DNA of 64,000 nucleotides from Cymbomonas tetramitiformis (GCA_001247695.2 LGRX02035483.1:124001-188000), one strand, 5' to 3'; counted from the first letter of the stretch, positions 28,919 through 39,109 are shown. Translations and numbers: made by a program. Notes: generated by a model not told the origin, from the letters alone.

Positions 28919-30094
28919 ATGAGTATCGATTACGAACCAGATAATACACTCACGTCGGTAAAAAATGGTATGCAAACGCTTTGTATGGCACGCCCGCGTA
29001 ATCAGCGGAAATCGCGGCACAAACAAATAGTTGAAGAGTTTACAGACTATTTAAACCAGCTGGGCAATGACGGAACGGCATGGCGTATCGGTCTAAAAGA
29101 AGGTAGTGCGATATACTGGATGCCGAAAGTGCTCGATGACGAGGTGATTGTAATTGAGATCGAATCGGATGGCACGTTAAAGTACACCGTTCGTGTAAAA
29201 AATATCAAACTGGCCAAAGGTACGCTAAATTTCAAAAAGAGTAACAACGCTTATTTTATAAGCTCGACCGGAAAGCCTACACGGTCAGGTGATACAACTT
29301 GCTCGGTGACAATAACGGATGAGACCGGATATTCTTATGATACTTGGAACGCCCGGAATTGTACAATTCCAGTGAAATCCTACGATCGGTTCCGTTTCTT
29401 ATGTGGATTACGAAAAGGTTTGAGCGAATTGCCCCCACCACAACCGTACGAACTATATTTTGAAATGGACGATTTAGTTTCGGTGGGGTTACAGCACAAA
29501 GACCAAATAATTTGGAATTCGGTGAACACAGAATCAGGATCGCGCAATTCCTACAAACAATGTGTAGCGACATTCAGCTGCGAACATGGGGAAACGGAGA
29601 TTTCGACCAACTTCTCAAATACATCGGCAACCGGTGATGAGTCCAGCCTTATTTTCGCGAAAACAAACGACGACCCTGGATACAAGGTGAAGTGCGATAC
29701 CCAAAGTTTTGGCGTGATATATTTCGATGGTACAAGAAAACTCTACGCCAAAGGTACCGATTACGCGGCGTGTGTCAGCAACGGCGATTACGTGTTCTTT
29801 TACGAAGAACGTGATAGTAGCAAGGTGGTTTATTCGATCGCGTACAAGATCGTATACAAACACGAGCACATGAAAAACCAGACCGAAAACGAAATTTGTG
29901 ACCCCTGTGGTTTACCTACGCGCTACATAAAAAACGACACGCCCGAGCAGGCACCTCTGGTCAAAATGCATAACGAGGCAGTCACTACGGAACTTGTGGA
30001 GATTTCAAGCGATTCTTCCAACGGCGCTGTTTGTAGCAATATCTCTGACGAACCTGCAGTGAGTAATGTGGTCCGGGTGAAAACTGAAAAGTGA
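28919..30094 (+). CDS. Hypothetical protein, 391 aa
   Basis: Unrecognised. The start is fixed by a TATAAATA box 40 nt upstream. Predicted beta-rich core (many alternating hydrophobic/polar strands, about residues 60-320), then an acidic, Ser/Val-rich tail with VEISSDSS, which resembles a SUMO-interaction motif (hydrophobic core followed by acidic and Ser residues). No signal peptide or membrane segment. The tail motif is suggestive only; no enzymatic motif is visible. Confidence 0.75.
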   Translation: MSIDYEPDNTLTSVKNGMQTLCMARPRNQRKSRHKQIVEEFTDYLNQLGNDGTAWRIGLKEGSAIYWMPKVLDDEVIVIEIESDGTLKYTVRVKNIKLAKGTLNFKKSNNAYFISSTGKPTRSGDTTCSVTITDETGYSYDTWNARNCTIPVKSYDRFRFLCGLRKGLSELPPPQPYELYFEMDDLVSVGLQHKDQIIWNSVNTESGSRNSYKQCVATFSCEHGETEISTNFSNTSATGDESSLIFAKTNDDPGYKVKCDTQSFGVIYFDGTRKLYAKGTDYAACVSNGDYVFFYEERDSSKVVYSIAYKIVYKHEHMKNQTENEICDPCGLPTRYIKNDTPEQAPLVKMHNEAVTTELVEISSDSSNGAVCSNISDEPAVSNVVRVKTEK

Positions 30095-30170
30095 GAATGT
30101 CTACAATGTTAACACGAGTTCCGCTAAGCAAGGAGGTCAGGCGTGACCTGTGTAAGTCGTCCATTCGATC

Positions 30171-30377
30171 GAACTGTACGGTCTCGTTTACGAGGTGTAT
30201 TCCGCGCTGGTCGAGACTGGCAGATTGACAGCGAATAACATGCACCTCATTCAGGCCGGTCCACCAGTCGTAACCCGTTTGAAAGCTGAAGCCGCAGAGA
30301 GAGTTCGTAACTTACAAGACATTCGCGGCAGAATAAAAAAATATCAATTAACAAAGGATGATATCTACCTGTGTTGA
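30171..30377 (+). pseudogene. Fragment of a third RING-repeat paralogue
   Basis: The open frame here matches an internal part of the two RING-repeat proteins: LVYEVYSALV, then a TANNM..IQA.P segment, a run of helix, and IRGRIKKYQLT. It has no RING, no start codon of its own at the matching place and stops after about 69 codons. It is best read as a remnant left by duplication and deletion. The palindrome array begins about 75 bp further on. Confidence 0.7.
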
Positions 30378-30453
30378 AATTACAACGGCCTTTCCAATAA
30401 TTTACCATAAAGTTTGTCGCGTTCCTCATGAATAACTGCTTTGCGTTTTTATT

Positions 30454-30502
30454 TTTCGCGCGCGCGAGACACTCCCCCCCCCATGCCTCGCGCGCGCGAA
30501 AA
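30454..30502. repeat. CG-palindrome with poly-C loop, copy 5
   Basis: Perfect 17-bp arms (TTTTTCGCGCGCGCGAG and its complement) around a loop of nine C. First of four in a tandem array. Confidence 0.85.
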
Positions 30503-30679
30503 AACACAAAGGGTCCCACACCGCCACAAACACGTCACCTCTCAGGTCAAACACTTGACGACCTCGTACTTGTTGCTGCGGGGCAAAACACAGAATTTCA
30601 CAGAGAATGTATAAAAAGTTTGCACCGAAACCGGAAGATGCGAGGTTGATGTGCGGCAAAAACTGACTCTGTCTAATTT

Positions 30680-30722
30680 TTTTCGCGCGCGCGAACACCC
30701 CCATGCCTCGCGCGCGCGAAAA
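30680..30722. repeat. CG-palindrome, copy 6
   Basis: TTTTCGCGCGCGCGA arms with a loop containing five C and ATGC. Confidence 0.85.
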
Positions 30723-30895
30723 ATACAAAGGGTCCCCCATCGCTACATACACGTATCTTTTCGAGTCGAACACTTCACGACTTCACACTTTTTGCTTCGG
30801 AAAACCCGTCGAATTTAAGGGAGAAGTCATAAAAAGTTTGCGTTGATACTGAGAGACACGAGGTTGATGTGATGCAAGAACTAGCTCTCTGAAGG

Positions 30896-30941
30896 TTTTC
30901 GCGCGCGCGAGACACCCCCATGCCTCGCGCGCGCGAAAAAT
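30896..30941. repeat. CG-palindrome, copy 7
   Basis: TTTTCGCGCGCGCGAG arms with a short C-run and ATGC. Confidence 0.85.
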
Positions 30942-31113
30942 ACAAAGGGTCCCACACCGCCACAAACACGTATCTTTTCGAGTCGAAAACTTCACGACTT
31001 CACACTTTTTGCTTCGGAAAACCCGTCGAATTTAAGGGAGAAGTCATAAAAAGTTTGCGTTGATACTGAGAGACACGAGGTTGATGTGATGCAAGAACTA
31101 GCTCTCTGAAGGT

Positions 31114-31152
31114 TTTCGCGCGCGCGAGACACCCCCTGCCTCGCGCGCGCGA
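31114..31152. repeat. CG-palindrome, copy 8
   Basis: The last member of the array; its right arm is not followed by the usual AAAA. Confidence 0.85.
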
Positions 31153-31287
31153 GCAAATTGCGGTCCCTCGTATGGATAAAATTGAAGCAGAAAAATACCG
31201 AAGGTCGCTTGGCAAGCGTATACAGAACACGGCGATCACTCGGTGCATAGCTGTCCAGCGCGCTTGAATTGTAGACCGACTCGCGTG

Positions 31288-31295
31288 TATAAATA
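31288..31295 (+). promoter_or_regulatory. TATA box of the ankyrin gene
   Basis: TATAAATA, 33-40 nt before the ATG at 31328. Confidence 0.75.
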
Positions 31296-31327
31296 CGTGC
31301 CAATCAAAACGTAAGTAAGAAGAAACG

Positions 31328-33013
31328 ATGCCACCGACATACTTTTTGGATATCGTGTCCAGCTCTGTGTGGATGCACGAGGTCGACACGCGCCTAACAT
31401 GCAACGAGCGTAGCTTATTAAGACTGACATCCAAGACGACAAACGCCGTATACGGTTTTTTGCCGCGACGACTGGAGGCGCGCGGATTCTGCGAGAACGA
31501 TCGGTTGTTTATTTACGCCATGCAAGCGATTTCAAGGGGACACCTTCACATGTTTATGGAGAGAGCGTGCAAATACGCCCTGCGCGAAAACAATTTGTCG
31601 GTGTTGAAGTTAGCCCGTGCTGTTGGTTGTTCGTGGGACAATGATTGGGTGAGGCATGCTGCGCTCGCCGGCAACTTAGACATGCTAAAGTTTGGATTGG
31701 CGAACGATTTGGAGTTCGACTTTGGCGTTTTGTCGTCCGCCGTCGTCTCTGGAAGCATGGAAATCGTAAGTTGGCTACAAACAAGTCATTATCAGTGGAG
31801 CAATCACGATGCGTGCGTGGTAGCCATAAGGTGCGGCAATCTTGAGGCTCTTGCGTATTTGCACTCAACAAGAGGACTTCCGATCCTTCTTAAAGATAAG
31901 CATGAAGTTTTCGACGTCGCGGCCGAAGTCGGTAATCTGCATATCATGAAATACCTGCACTGTCTGCGTTGCGACGACGAGAATTCCCGAGACATTCCCG
32001 AATTCGCCGAGACGTCATGGGTCTTGAGGGGGGCGTATTACACCGCGGCCCATTATGGAAACGTGGACATAATGTCCTACTTGGACAATTTCGTCAGCGC
32101 GCATCCCCAGGATTGCAAACATCTCGCTTACTACGGATGTACCGTGGACGCTTTCGATCACGTGGTTCGCAGACTTCACAACGAGTATGATCAATCCTAC
32201 ATGTCGGAGGATGTGTTCGTTGCCGCAATAAAAAACGGAGACTTAAATCTAGTATCGTATTTGGCTAGAAAGCGTTGGCCGTGTAACGAGAGCACCCCTC
32301 TGATCATTGCGTGCAGATTACACGACATAGAAACGATTCGATTTTTACACCGACTCGGGTTTCCTTTCACGGAACGTTGCCTGGTGCAGGCCGCAAAAAG
32401 AGACGATTTACAGATCGTGCAATACTTGTGTAATCACCAGTGTCCTTTGGACGCACACGCGTCTTTCCAGGCATTGATACATTGCAAAGGAGACTTTGTG
32501 ATTCTTAAATACTTGCGGCAGATCGGTTGTCCTTGGGACGATGAATTGATGATAAACGGCGCTCTCGGCATGCAAAACCTGGAGATGTTGGACTATCTGT
32601 TGAACGAAACAGAATGCGTACCCACGTGCGAACACTTTGAGGAGACGGCCAAAATCAACGATTTGTGTATGGTGAAGCTACTGCGCAAGCATCGATGTCC
32701 TTGGAACGAGCGCGTCTGTTTCAACGCGATGATGTATGCTCAAGGAAACCTAACCATTCTGCGACACTTGCGAGAGGCCGGGTGTCCGTGGGACGTCCAC
32801 GCGATGCTGCACGGCGCGACAATTCTGCAGAACGCGCGTGTTCTGCAGTATTTAATTCGCGAGATGGAGCGAGACACGATGAGCGATGAGTTTCGAAATA
32901 CGCTCGCGGACATTAAGAATGACGAGGTTAAATGGTTACGCGAAGCCAAATCACGCGAGCTCGCATACTATGAGAAGGTAGTAGCGAAACAAAGCGACAC
33001 TTTAGAGGAGTAG
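31328..33013 (+). CDS. Ankyrin-repeat protein with F-box-like N-terminus, 561 aa
   Basis: Residues about 10-55 resemble a degenerate F-box (SVWMHEVDTRLTCNERSLLRLTSK). The rest is a long series of ankyrin-like repeats of the giant-virus/stramenopile type, marked by units such as A.AGNLDMLKFG, GNLEALAYLH, and YLR..GCPWD. At least nine units can be counted to about residue 520, followed by a charged tail. In such proteins the F-box docks to an SCF ubiquitin ligase via SKP1 and the repeats bind a target. The F-box call is weaker than the ankyrin call. It follows the palindrome array and has its own TATAAATA box. Confidence 0.85.
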   Translation: MPPTYFLDIVSSSVWMHEVDTRLTCNERSLLRLTSKTTNAVYGFLPRRLEARGFCENDRLFIYAMQAISRGHLHMFMERACKYALRENNLSVLKLARAVGCSWDNDWVRHAALAGNLDMLKFGLANDLEFDFGVLSSAVVSGSMEIVSWLQTSHYQWSNHDACVVAIRCGNLEALAYLHSTRGLPILLKDKHEVFDVAAEVGNLHIMKYLHCLRCDDENSRDIPEFAETSWVLRGAYYTAAHYGNVDIMSYLDNFVSAHPQDCKHLAYYGCTVDAFDHVVRRLHNEYDQSYMSEDVFVAAIKNGDLNLVSYLARKRWPCNESTPLIIACRLHDIETIRFLHRLGFPFTERCLVQAAKRDDLQIVQYLCNHQCPLDAHASFQALIHCKGDFVILKYLRQIGCPWDDELMINGALGMQNLEMLDYLLNETECVPTCEHFEETAKINDLCMVKLLRKHRCPWNERVCFNAMMYAQGNLTILRHLREAGCPWDVHAMLHGATILQNARVLQYLIREMERDTMSDEFRNTLADIKNDEVKWLREAKSRELAYYEKVVAKQSDTLEE

Positions 33014-33223
33014 AATCCTAGTTAGATGTCGAGGTCCGTGTCTCACAATCGACCACAAGCAAACTGATTTGGCCCAACAAGAGTCGATTTCTTTAAAGTA
33101 CGACCACTTGTGAGTATGTTTTGGTGGAGAGTTGGACAACACTAGACGAATAACAAGCTATAAACAAACTACAGGTCGTGTATGGCGTGTGCAGATCAAT
33201 ACTCAAACTGCGACATTTGGCAC

Positions 33224-35923
33224 TCAAGTTTTGCTTCGCTCAACATCTTCACACGAAGAACTGTTTTCGAGACGATACAAACTTAAGAATGCAACGATCG
33301 CTTGCATGTTGGTAGCCGTGTTGCAAAGTAGTTTTTGATACGCTCCGCAGACGTGAAATCGCGCGGGGTGATCGTACGTCCTTAAGTAAGTCTGAAGCCA
33401 GCGAGAGATGTCATCGACTTGCATGTGCGACGAAAAGGAAGCTGCGCCATGACGCTCGTTCGCACGAGCGTAAGTTGTCAAGTCGTGTCTGATCTTGAGG
33501 ACCAGTGCGTTCCACGCGAGACGCAGCCTTCCGGTGCCGTTTCGCAGCGCATATTCGATCGGGGTGTCGTAGAAACATTCGCGTAATCTGCACCCCGCTG
33601 CGGCGTACAATAGCGGACACAGTATCCACGACCCCATTTCTCCGCCGCTTTCCGCGCACGCGCGTCGGTTCGGTTTGCTACAGTACGTCCAGATATGCGT
33701 CGGTTGGGGAGCCTCCTGGAAATCGCATTGTCTACAAAGCGGTGCTCTGGAATAAAAATACGCTCTGCTCGCCTCAAATTCCGTATCCGGTACAATCAGC
33801 TTACGGCGATCCGGCGGATCGCTTGAAAACGCACAAACTGCCGTGACGTCCTTCCAGTCCGCAGAGTCGACGACCGGCCATTCGAGTCTGCGAACGGATC
33901 TAACCTCGCGCTGGTCCGAGTCCCACGTGATCATGTCACTGGTGTACTTTGCGGAGCCGTGGTGGACGATCGCTGTCAAGACGTACCGTCGAGAGGTCAG
34001 GTCTAACGTCAGTTGCTGACTTCGTAAATGCGAGTGACTAGCGGGTAAACAACCACAGACCGTCAGGATGTGTTGCTCTTGCCAAGGGGTTGTTACGGCG
34101 TTTGGCCGCAACTCGGCGTGCTCCCAGGCGTCCAGCACAAGGGCGGCGGACTGTAGGAGATATTTGTATATCGAAACGATAGTCAGCGGCGACGAACACC
34201 CCGGTTTCGTTTGGTCTTCTTCGGCGCGCACGCTCGCGTACTCCTTTAAAAGATTGTGCAACTCCACCTCGCCGGAGACGTGCTCGTCGAATTTTCTCAC
34301 GCCGGACACACGTTCGTTCATTACCTTCGAAAACACGGCGACCATGTTCACGTGACACTTCGTCTGGCGTTCCGAGAGAAGAGGGGTGGTCGTCGACGTT
34401 TCCGGCGTATGCTGAGACGGATTATCGACACCGACATTTGGCCGCATCGGGCAGTCTAAAGGAAACCCGAAAGGTCCGATCTGTTGAAAATACCATTCCA
34501 CTATTATTTTCACGGCGTCGAGTTCGTTCCGTGGCGTCACTGCCTCACACGTAGGACCCTTGCAGTTTAAGTGCGGATCAAAGTCGACACGAGGAGCGAC
34601 GGGTGCGTGCGGCAAAGTTGTTGCAGGTCTCGTCGGGCGGTGTGACGACGCGCTGGTCGCAGCGATGAAGGTCTCTTCGACGCTTGCTTTGTTTGCGAGC
34701 GTCGTCGCACTCGCGGCAGACTCGGCCAATGGAGCGTACACGCGGGTCTGCTCGACCGACGCCCTCGTCGGCTGAAAAGTGTTTTGTAGGTGTAGTCGTA
34801 TATCCGCGACCGCTACGTCGAGCACCTGGTGAGCAGAGGTCGCTGATGCTCGATCGGCCCGATGCTGATCTGTGTCGTACCCCCTTATGTCCGCTTCCAG
34901 TAGGTTCAAGACAAAAGTGCTCCAACGGCCTCTGTCGCTGATGTGCGGAAACACTTGAACCTCGCTGTACTCCGGGTCAAGAGAACGTCCGGCGAACCAA
35001 CCGCTGCCGGTTGCGCTTCCGACGAGGGCAGATACGGCGGCGTGGATACGCACGTTGACAAGTCTGTGGATGGCCCTGGAAATCACCACTATCCGCGCCT
35101 GACGCCTTCTGGTGTCGGATGGCGAGGCGCTGTACAGCTCGGTTTCCAAAGAGCCGAACTGAGCGCTGCCGTCGATCGGGTTCAACATGTTCAGGATGGC
35201 ATTGAAAATCTCCAAACTGGTGTGCGCGCGGAACCGAGTAGCCAGAGAGGCCGCCTTCCGCTGTACGTGCGCGTTCACTCGCGCTCGAATCTCCGCGTTG
35301 ATCTCGGGCTCGCCGGCGTAGCTTCGCGTTCCTAGCGTGGGCCGATTACGCGTGACTGTCATTCTCAGCGTGTCGAAGTGCACTCGCGGCGCGTGCAAGT
35401 ATCGCTGATGGCGCAACCTACTCCCCGCTCTCGATGTGGACGCGTGACTCGGTGTCTCGACAAAAGTCGGAGGCGTCAAAGAGGTTTCCACGGGTCGAGC
35501 GTTCGCCTCCGCTCCGACGCCGGGTTCGTCTTCGCTCGTTTCCACGCCGGGGTGCTCAAGAGTGCGCATGAGATACCCGCAGACCGCGACGAGATCGCCT
35601 CTCTCCCTGTCCGTTTTTTTCAAGTGCGTGTCCTGATGCGTCAGCTGGCAGAATCTTTGCGAAATTGGGAGCAGGTTGTAGCGCATCGCAAAGTGTTCCC
35701 AATGGTCCGCGGTAGGAAGTTGAGCGACGGACGACCCTCTGAACAAGGAAGTGTTTCTCGGCACGGGGGGCACGTTTGCGGCGATGGGCGTTTTTCTCCA
35801 ATCGTTAGGCACGGGTATGTCGCGCCTATCGTCGGCGAGTGCCTGAAGCGCCAAATCTATCGATCGCTGCTCGGGTTGGTATCCGGTCGGGTGGCGCACG
35901 CGACGATCCGAGTCGTCCGCCAT
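33224..35923 (-). CDS. Hypothetical protein, 899 aa
   Basis: Unrecognised. The first likely ATG is at 35923; the frame extends upstream into the end of the preceding gene but without support. The protein is Arg/Ala/Thr-rich and visibly GC-richer than most neighbours. Near the C-terminus a Cys/His cluster (CRQC, THIW.YC, ACAESGG, then two further Cys) could bind zinc. The last 150 residues are helical. It starts 32 bp after the stop of the 932-aa gene on the same strand and shares its base composition, so the two may be co-expressed or have entered together. Confidence 0.75.
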   Translation of the reverse strand: MADDSDRRVRHPTGYQPEQRSIDLALQALADDRRDIPVPNDWRKTPIAANVPPVPRNTSLFRGSSVAQLPTADHWEHFAMRYNLLPISQRFCQLTHQDTHLKKTDRERGDLVAVCGYLMRTLEHPGVETSEDEPGVGAEANARPVETSLTPPTFVETPSHASTSRAGSRLRHQRYLHAPRVHFDTLRMTVTRNRPTLGTRSYAGEPEINAEIRARVNAHVQRKAASLATRFRAHTSLEIFNAILNMLNPIDGSAQFGSLETELYSASPSDTRRRQARIVVISRAIHRLVNVRIHAAVSALVGSATGSGWFAGRSLDPEYSEVQVFPHISDRGRWSTFVLNLLEADIRGYDTDQHRADRASATSAHQVLDVAVADIRLHLQNTFQPTRASVEQTRVYAPLAESAASATTLANKASVEETFIAATSASSHRPTRPATTLPHAPVAPRVDFDPHLNCKGPTCEAVTPRNELDAVKIIVEWYFQQIGPFGFPLDCPMRPNVGVDNPSQHTPETSTTTPLLSERQTKCHVNMVAVFSKVMNERVSGVRKFDEHVSGEVELHNLLKEYASVRAEEDQTKPGCSSPLTIVSIYKYLLQSAALVLDAWEHAELRPNAVTTPWQEQHILTVCGCLPASHSHLRSQQLTLDLTSRRYVLTAIVHHGSAKYTSDMITWDSDQREVRSVRRLEWPVVDSADWKDVTAVCAFSSDPPDRRKLIVPDTEFEASRAYFYSRAPLCRQCDFQEAPQPTHIWTYCSKPNRRACAESGGEMGSWILCPLLYAAAGCRLRECFYDTPIEYALRNGTGRLRLAWNALVLKIRHDLTTYARANERHGAASFSSHMQVDDISRWLQTYLRTYDHPARFHVCGAYQKLLCNTATNMQAIVAFLSLYRLENSSSCEDVERSKT

Positions 35924-35955
35924 GTTCGTACCTGACGACGCAAGCGGACCCCTTT

Positions 35956-38754
35956 TCAGTCTGCGCCGCTTCCCAGTGAACGGCGACACGTTCGCAGACG
36001 TTGTTTTTCGACATCGCGTTTCTCGTCCGCGTCGAGCAGGCCGTTCGCACCTTGTCGATGCCACATGCGTCTGTGGAGCTCGTGCATCGCCACGCAGAGA
36101 CGTGTTATCGCAAACTCCGGGCATCGCACGTCGTCTCTGCAGAACATGGCGGGCATGTCATACGAGGCCTTTTGTTTCGGCGGTACGCCAAAGGCGAACT
36201 GCTTGTCGTACTGGTTTCCGCGCCCGGACAATTTTATGGTGTCGGGTTTCAACAGAAAGTGATTTTCGTCCATGTAGTACATGTCGTAGGATGCGACGCT
36301 CTGTCGAGGAGCCATCACCACGCGTTGGAAGAGGCGCATCTGCGAGCGCACGGTCAGGTCGACGCGGACGCACACCACGTACGCCACCCTCTCGATCGGC
36401 TCGCCCGTGGGAGAGCGGGTCATGTGCCGATCGACGTAATCGGTGCGGCGCGTTCCCAACACGACGAGACAGTGGGATGGGAGGATCCCCACGCTGAGGT
36501 AATACATGAACGCGTTGGTTAAGCACTGCCGCACGTGTCGAATCTCGAGGACGCGACCGGTTGCTTTCTCCTGCTCCATGAGCATTTTGTACTCCACAAT
36601 GATGACTCGACCTTCGGGATGGCTCGCGGTTGCGTGGACGCTGGAGGAAGCGGCGTCGTTGCGCCGTACCCAAGTCGCGTGCATGACCGCATCGGCTCTG
36701 CTTTCGTAAAAGAGGGGGGGCGCGGAAACACGCTTCCTGTCGAAGAATAAGGCGTTGGGGTTGTACACCGGGTACTCGGCGCCTACAAATCTCCATCGAA
36801 CACTGCCCGTGTCGGCTGCCACGCCTGGCATGTCCTCGAAGAGCGTGTGTCCGTGCTGCTGCATGAAACCGCATATCGCACTGTGCGTGTTCGCCGCGAA
36901 GACGTGACACAAGGTTTCCAGTGTTCCCTCCACCTGAAGCTCCGCCTCGTCGTCGAGCTCTTGGTCTGCGATGAACCCGGCCTGCACCGCAAGTCGACGG
37001 GGGATGCGAGGAAAGGTATCGGCCAGATACTGCTTGTTGAAGCACCATTTGCCGGCGTCCGACACCGTGAACTGCTTGGTGTTCTGCGGCATGCACAATT
37101 CGGATTCAAGAAACGCGGTGGGCACATGACTGTCGGTGTCCGTCCGCTCGGCAACGCGTCGTAGTGTTTGATGGGTGCGATCGGTCGGGTCGCACAGTAG
37201 CCGGATCATGGCGATCTCGTGGGCTCTGGAGCCGGTCCAGGTGTGCAGCGCGGAGACCACGGCTTTCCGCACGTGCTCCGAATGGCGCTGTATGTAGTCG
37301 GCCGGGCCGTCGTGTTCACGCATGCCGGGGGATACGTTCGCGTCCACCACTCCATCGTCGAATTGCGCGTTCTCTCCCGATAGCATGTCTTCCTCGTCGA
37401 CCGTGTACGGCTCGCTGCTTCGGAGTGGGTCTCGTTCGGAGTTTGTCATCTCCGGAAGCGATTCGAGCATGATTTCAAAATTGTCCGGATCGTAGGTGCG
37501 AGCGGACGCGGCGGCGTCCTGGTCGGCGGCATACGCATGTGGTCGCATCGGATGCACCTGGACTTCGTACACGAGCAACCGGTCCTGCAAGTCCCGAGTC
37601 GCGCTCGATTTCCTTCTATCGGATGTGTCGCTGCGAAGTGAGAAATAGTATCGCGTGGTGGGGCTGGCACGCGACGCCTTCAGTTGCTTCGTGGGGCTCC
37701 TTCCTACCCGCACCGCAGACCAGCCAAAGGTGCACGTAGCCGGGAAACACCCTGCATGGTCCGTGCTTGCACGCTCACGCTCCGCTCCGCCGGTGGAAGC
37801 CGCATTTTTTCGGGCGTCGGGCACCAACACCCCTTCGATCTCCGGCATGAAGGTGTTCCTAGCTATCTTCAAGGCGGATCGCATTCTTTTTACCACGCTG
37901 TGTATCGAAGCCGACGTCGCCGGGAGCGATCCAATCTGTCCCCAGGTCTCGGACGAGTACAGTGGATGCTGTCGCCACCGAGACCAGATGTCCAAACCGT
38001 TCTCCGCGTTTTCAGACGGCTTCAACCCGCTCGCCGTCGACAGCCCATGCCGAGCGCGGTTCAGGTGCAAGCTCTCCAGTATCGAGAACGCGACGCACCA
38101 CTGCATGTTCTTCGTGAAGTCTCGTAGATACACGGGTAGGGAGTTAGCTCTGCCCGATGACAGGTAGCGAAAGTGCAGATGCCTGATCGCGTTGTACCGA
38201 CTGCATCGCGCTCCCAGGAAACCGTTGTCGGCGGTGTGCGTGATCCATTCCATGGCTCCTCTCCGAGCAGGATGGAGGCGTTTCCATACATCCACAAAGT
38301 CCGATTTGAAGAGCCGGACGTGCGTCGCCTCGTTCGAGTAGTCTGTGACGGGTATCTTGTAATCCGCTTCGTGCTCGTACATCAAAAAGCAACCAAAGTC
38401 CAACATCAGAGTCTTCGTTCTCGCCTCGCATCGAACAACACGAGCGATGTAGCCTCCGTCCACAGCGCAGAACCGTCCTTTCAAATCCTTGAACTCGGCG
38501 GAGTCGGGCCATGTTTCGAAGTACGTTCCGTCCAGTATCGGATTGTTGTCCTCGTCGAGTTCAAAACGCATTTCTAGCAAGTCGTACGGATCACCCGCAG
38601 ATCGATTTATTGTGTAGATCGTGGCATCGTTCAGAGCGGCGTCGCGTAAGGTTATTTGCCGTCGCCGATCGGCTTCCGTTGGAACCTCGATGCCACCGAT
38701 CGCGCCGATGTTGGTTGTAGGAATGTTGCGAGCGTTCTGGGAACGCGTGAGCAT
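35956..38754 (-). CDS. Hypothetical protein with possible PD-(D/E)XK nuclease core, 932 aa
   Basis: The ATG at 38754 is chosen over an in-frame TTG at 38760. Most of the protein is unrecognised. Between about residues 660 and 750 there is a pattern like a PD-(D/E)XK nuclease: ESRADAV (candidate metal-binding Asp), about 25 residues later VIIVEYK (candidate ExK on a strand), then a helix RQCLTNAFMYYLS with the Q..x..Y arrangement seen in lambda-exonuclease/Cas4-like members. The assignment rests on these few residues. A minus-strand TATA-like sequence lies near 38823-38833. If real, the nuclease could act in DNA processing or recombination. Confidence 0.75.
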   Translation of the reverse strand: MLTRSQNARNIPTTNIGAIGGIEVPTEADRRRQITLRDAALNDATIYTINRSAGDPYDLLEMRFELDEDNNPILDGTYFETWPDSAEFKDLKGRFCAVDGGYIARVVRCEARTKTLMLDFGCFLMYEHEADYKIPVTDYSNEATHVRLFKSDFVDVWKRLHPARRGAMEWITHTADNGFLGARCSRYNAIRHLHFRYLSSGRANSLPVYLRDFTKNMQWCVAFSILESLHLNRARHGLSTASGLKPSENAENGLDIWSRWRQHPLYSSETWGQIGSLPATSASIHSVVKRMRSALKIARNTFMPEIEGVLVPDARKNAASTGGAERERASTDHAGCFPATCTFGWSAVRVGRSPTKQLKASRASPTTRYYFSLRSDTSDRRKSSATRDLQDRLLVYEVQVHPMRPHAYAADQDAAASARTYDPDNFEIMLESLPEMTNSERDPLRSSEPYTVDEEDMLSGENAQFDDGVVDANVSPGMREHDGPADYIQRHSEHVRKAVVSALHTWTGSRAHEIAMIRLLCDPTDRTHQTLRRVAERTDTDSHVPTAFLESELCMPQNTKQFTVSDAGKWCFNKQYLADTFPRIPRRLAVQAGFIADQELDDEAELQVEGTLETLCHVFAANTHSAICGFMQQHGHTLFEDMPGVAADTGSVRWRFVGAEYPVYNPNALFFDRKRVSAPPLFYESRADAVMHATWVRRNDAASSSVHATASHPEGRVIIVEYKMLMEQEKATGRVLEIRHVRQCLTNAFMYYLSVGILPSHCLVVLGTRRTDYVDRHMTRSPTGEPIERVAYVVCVRVDLTVRSQMRLFQRVVMAPRQSVASYDMYYMDENHFLLKPDTIKLSGRGNQYDKQFAFGVPPKQKASYDMPAMFCRDDVRCPEFAITRLCVAMHELHRRMWHRQGANGLLDADEKRDVEKQRLRTCRRSLGSGAD

Positions 38755-38760
38755 GATCAA

Positions 38761-39109
38761 TGAAAACCTGCTTCGATGTAAATCAATGACCTTTTGGACA
38801 CTCGGGAAGCAAGTATAGTTGTGTATCTATACGAGTGAACCTGTACACTTATTCCGTATTATAGTCCATCATGCACGGTACATAGATGCGTCCACAGACG
38901 AACGCTGAGCCTCACATTATGTAAGCAGTTGAAGTGTTGGGCCTGTCTCGTCGATACGATAATGTCAGGCTCGTTGCTAAAAAATACAGGCATTATTACG
39001 TTTTTCACGTCTAGGCGTCCCAACACAAGCGTGCAAATTTATTTATTTATTTATAGAATGGCGTTATACTTCTATATTATGTTTTTTACTCGTTCGTGGT
39101 CGTCTACGA
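38761..39109. other. Divergent intergenic region
   Basis: AT-rich with TTTATTTATTTATTTATA near 39040. No repeat-family copy is seen. It holds the promoters of the minus-strand 932-aa gene and the plus-strand KilA-N gene. Confidence 0.5.

Larger units (their letters stand above)
30454..31152. repeat. Tandem array of about 220-bp units, each carrying a palindrome
   Basis: Four palindromes at 30454, 30680, 30896 and 31114 are spaced about 216-226 bp. The sequence between them repeats: CAAAGGGTCCCAC.CCG at the left, AAAAAGTTTGC in the middle and GAGGTTGATGTG at the right. The last two units are nearly identical; the first is diverged. The 30378-31327 gap holds no gene. Confidence 0.85.

Noticed and set aside
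30454..31152. Repeat array considered as a CRISPR
   Set aside because: Units are about 220 bp with similar spacers, not short repeats with unique spacers, and no cas genes exist.
36158..37096. 312-aa minus-strand frame inside the 932-aa gene
   Set aside because: An alternate-frame shadow, very Arg/His-rich, typical of GC-rich coding DNA.
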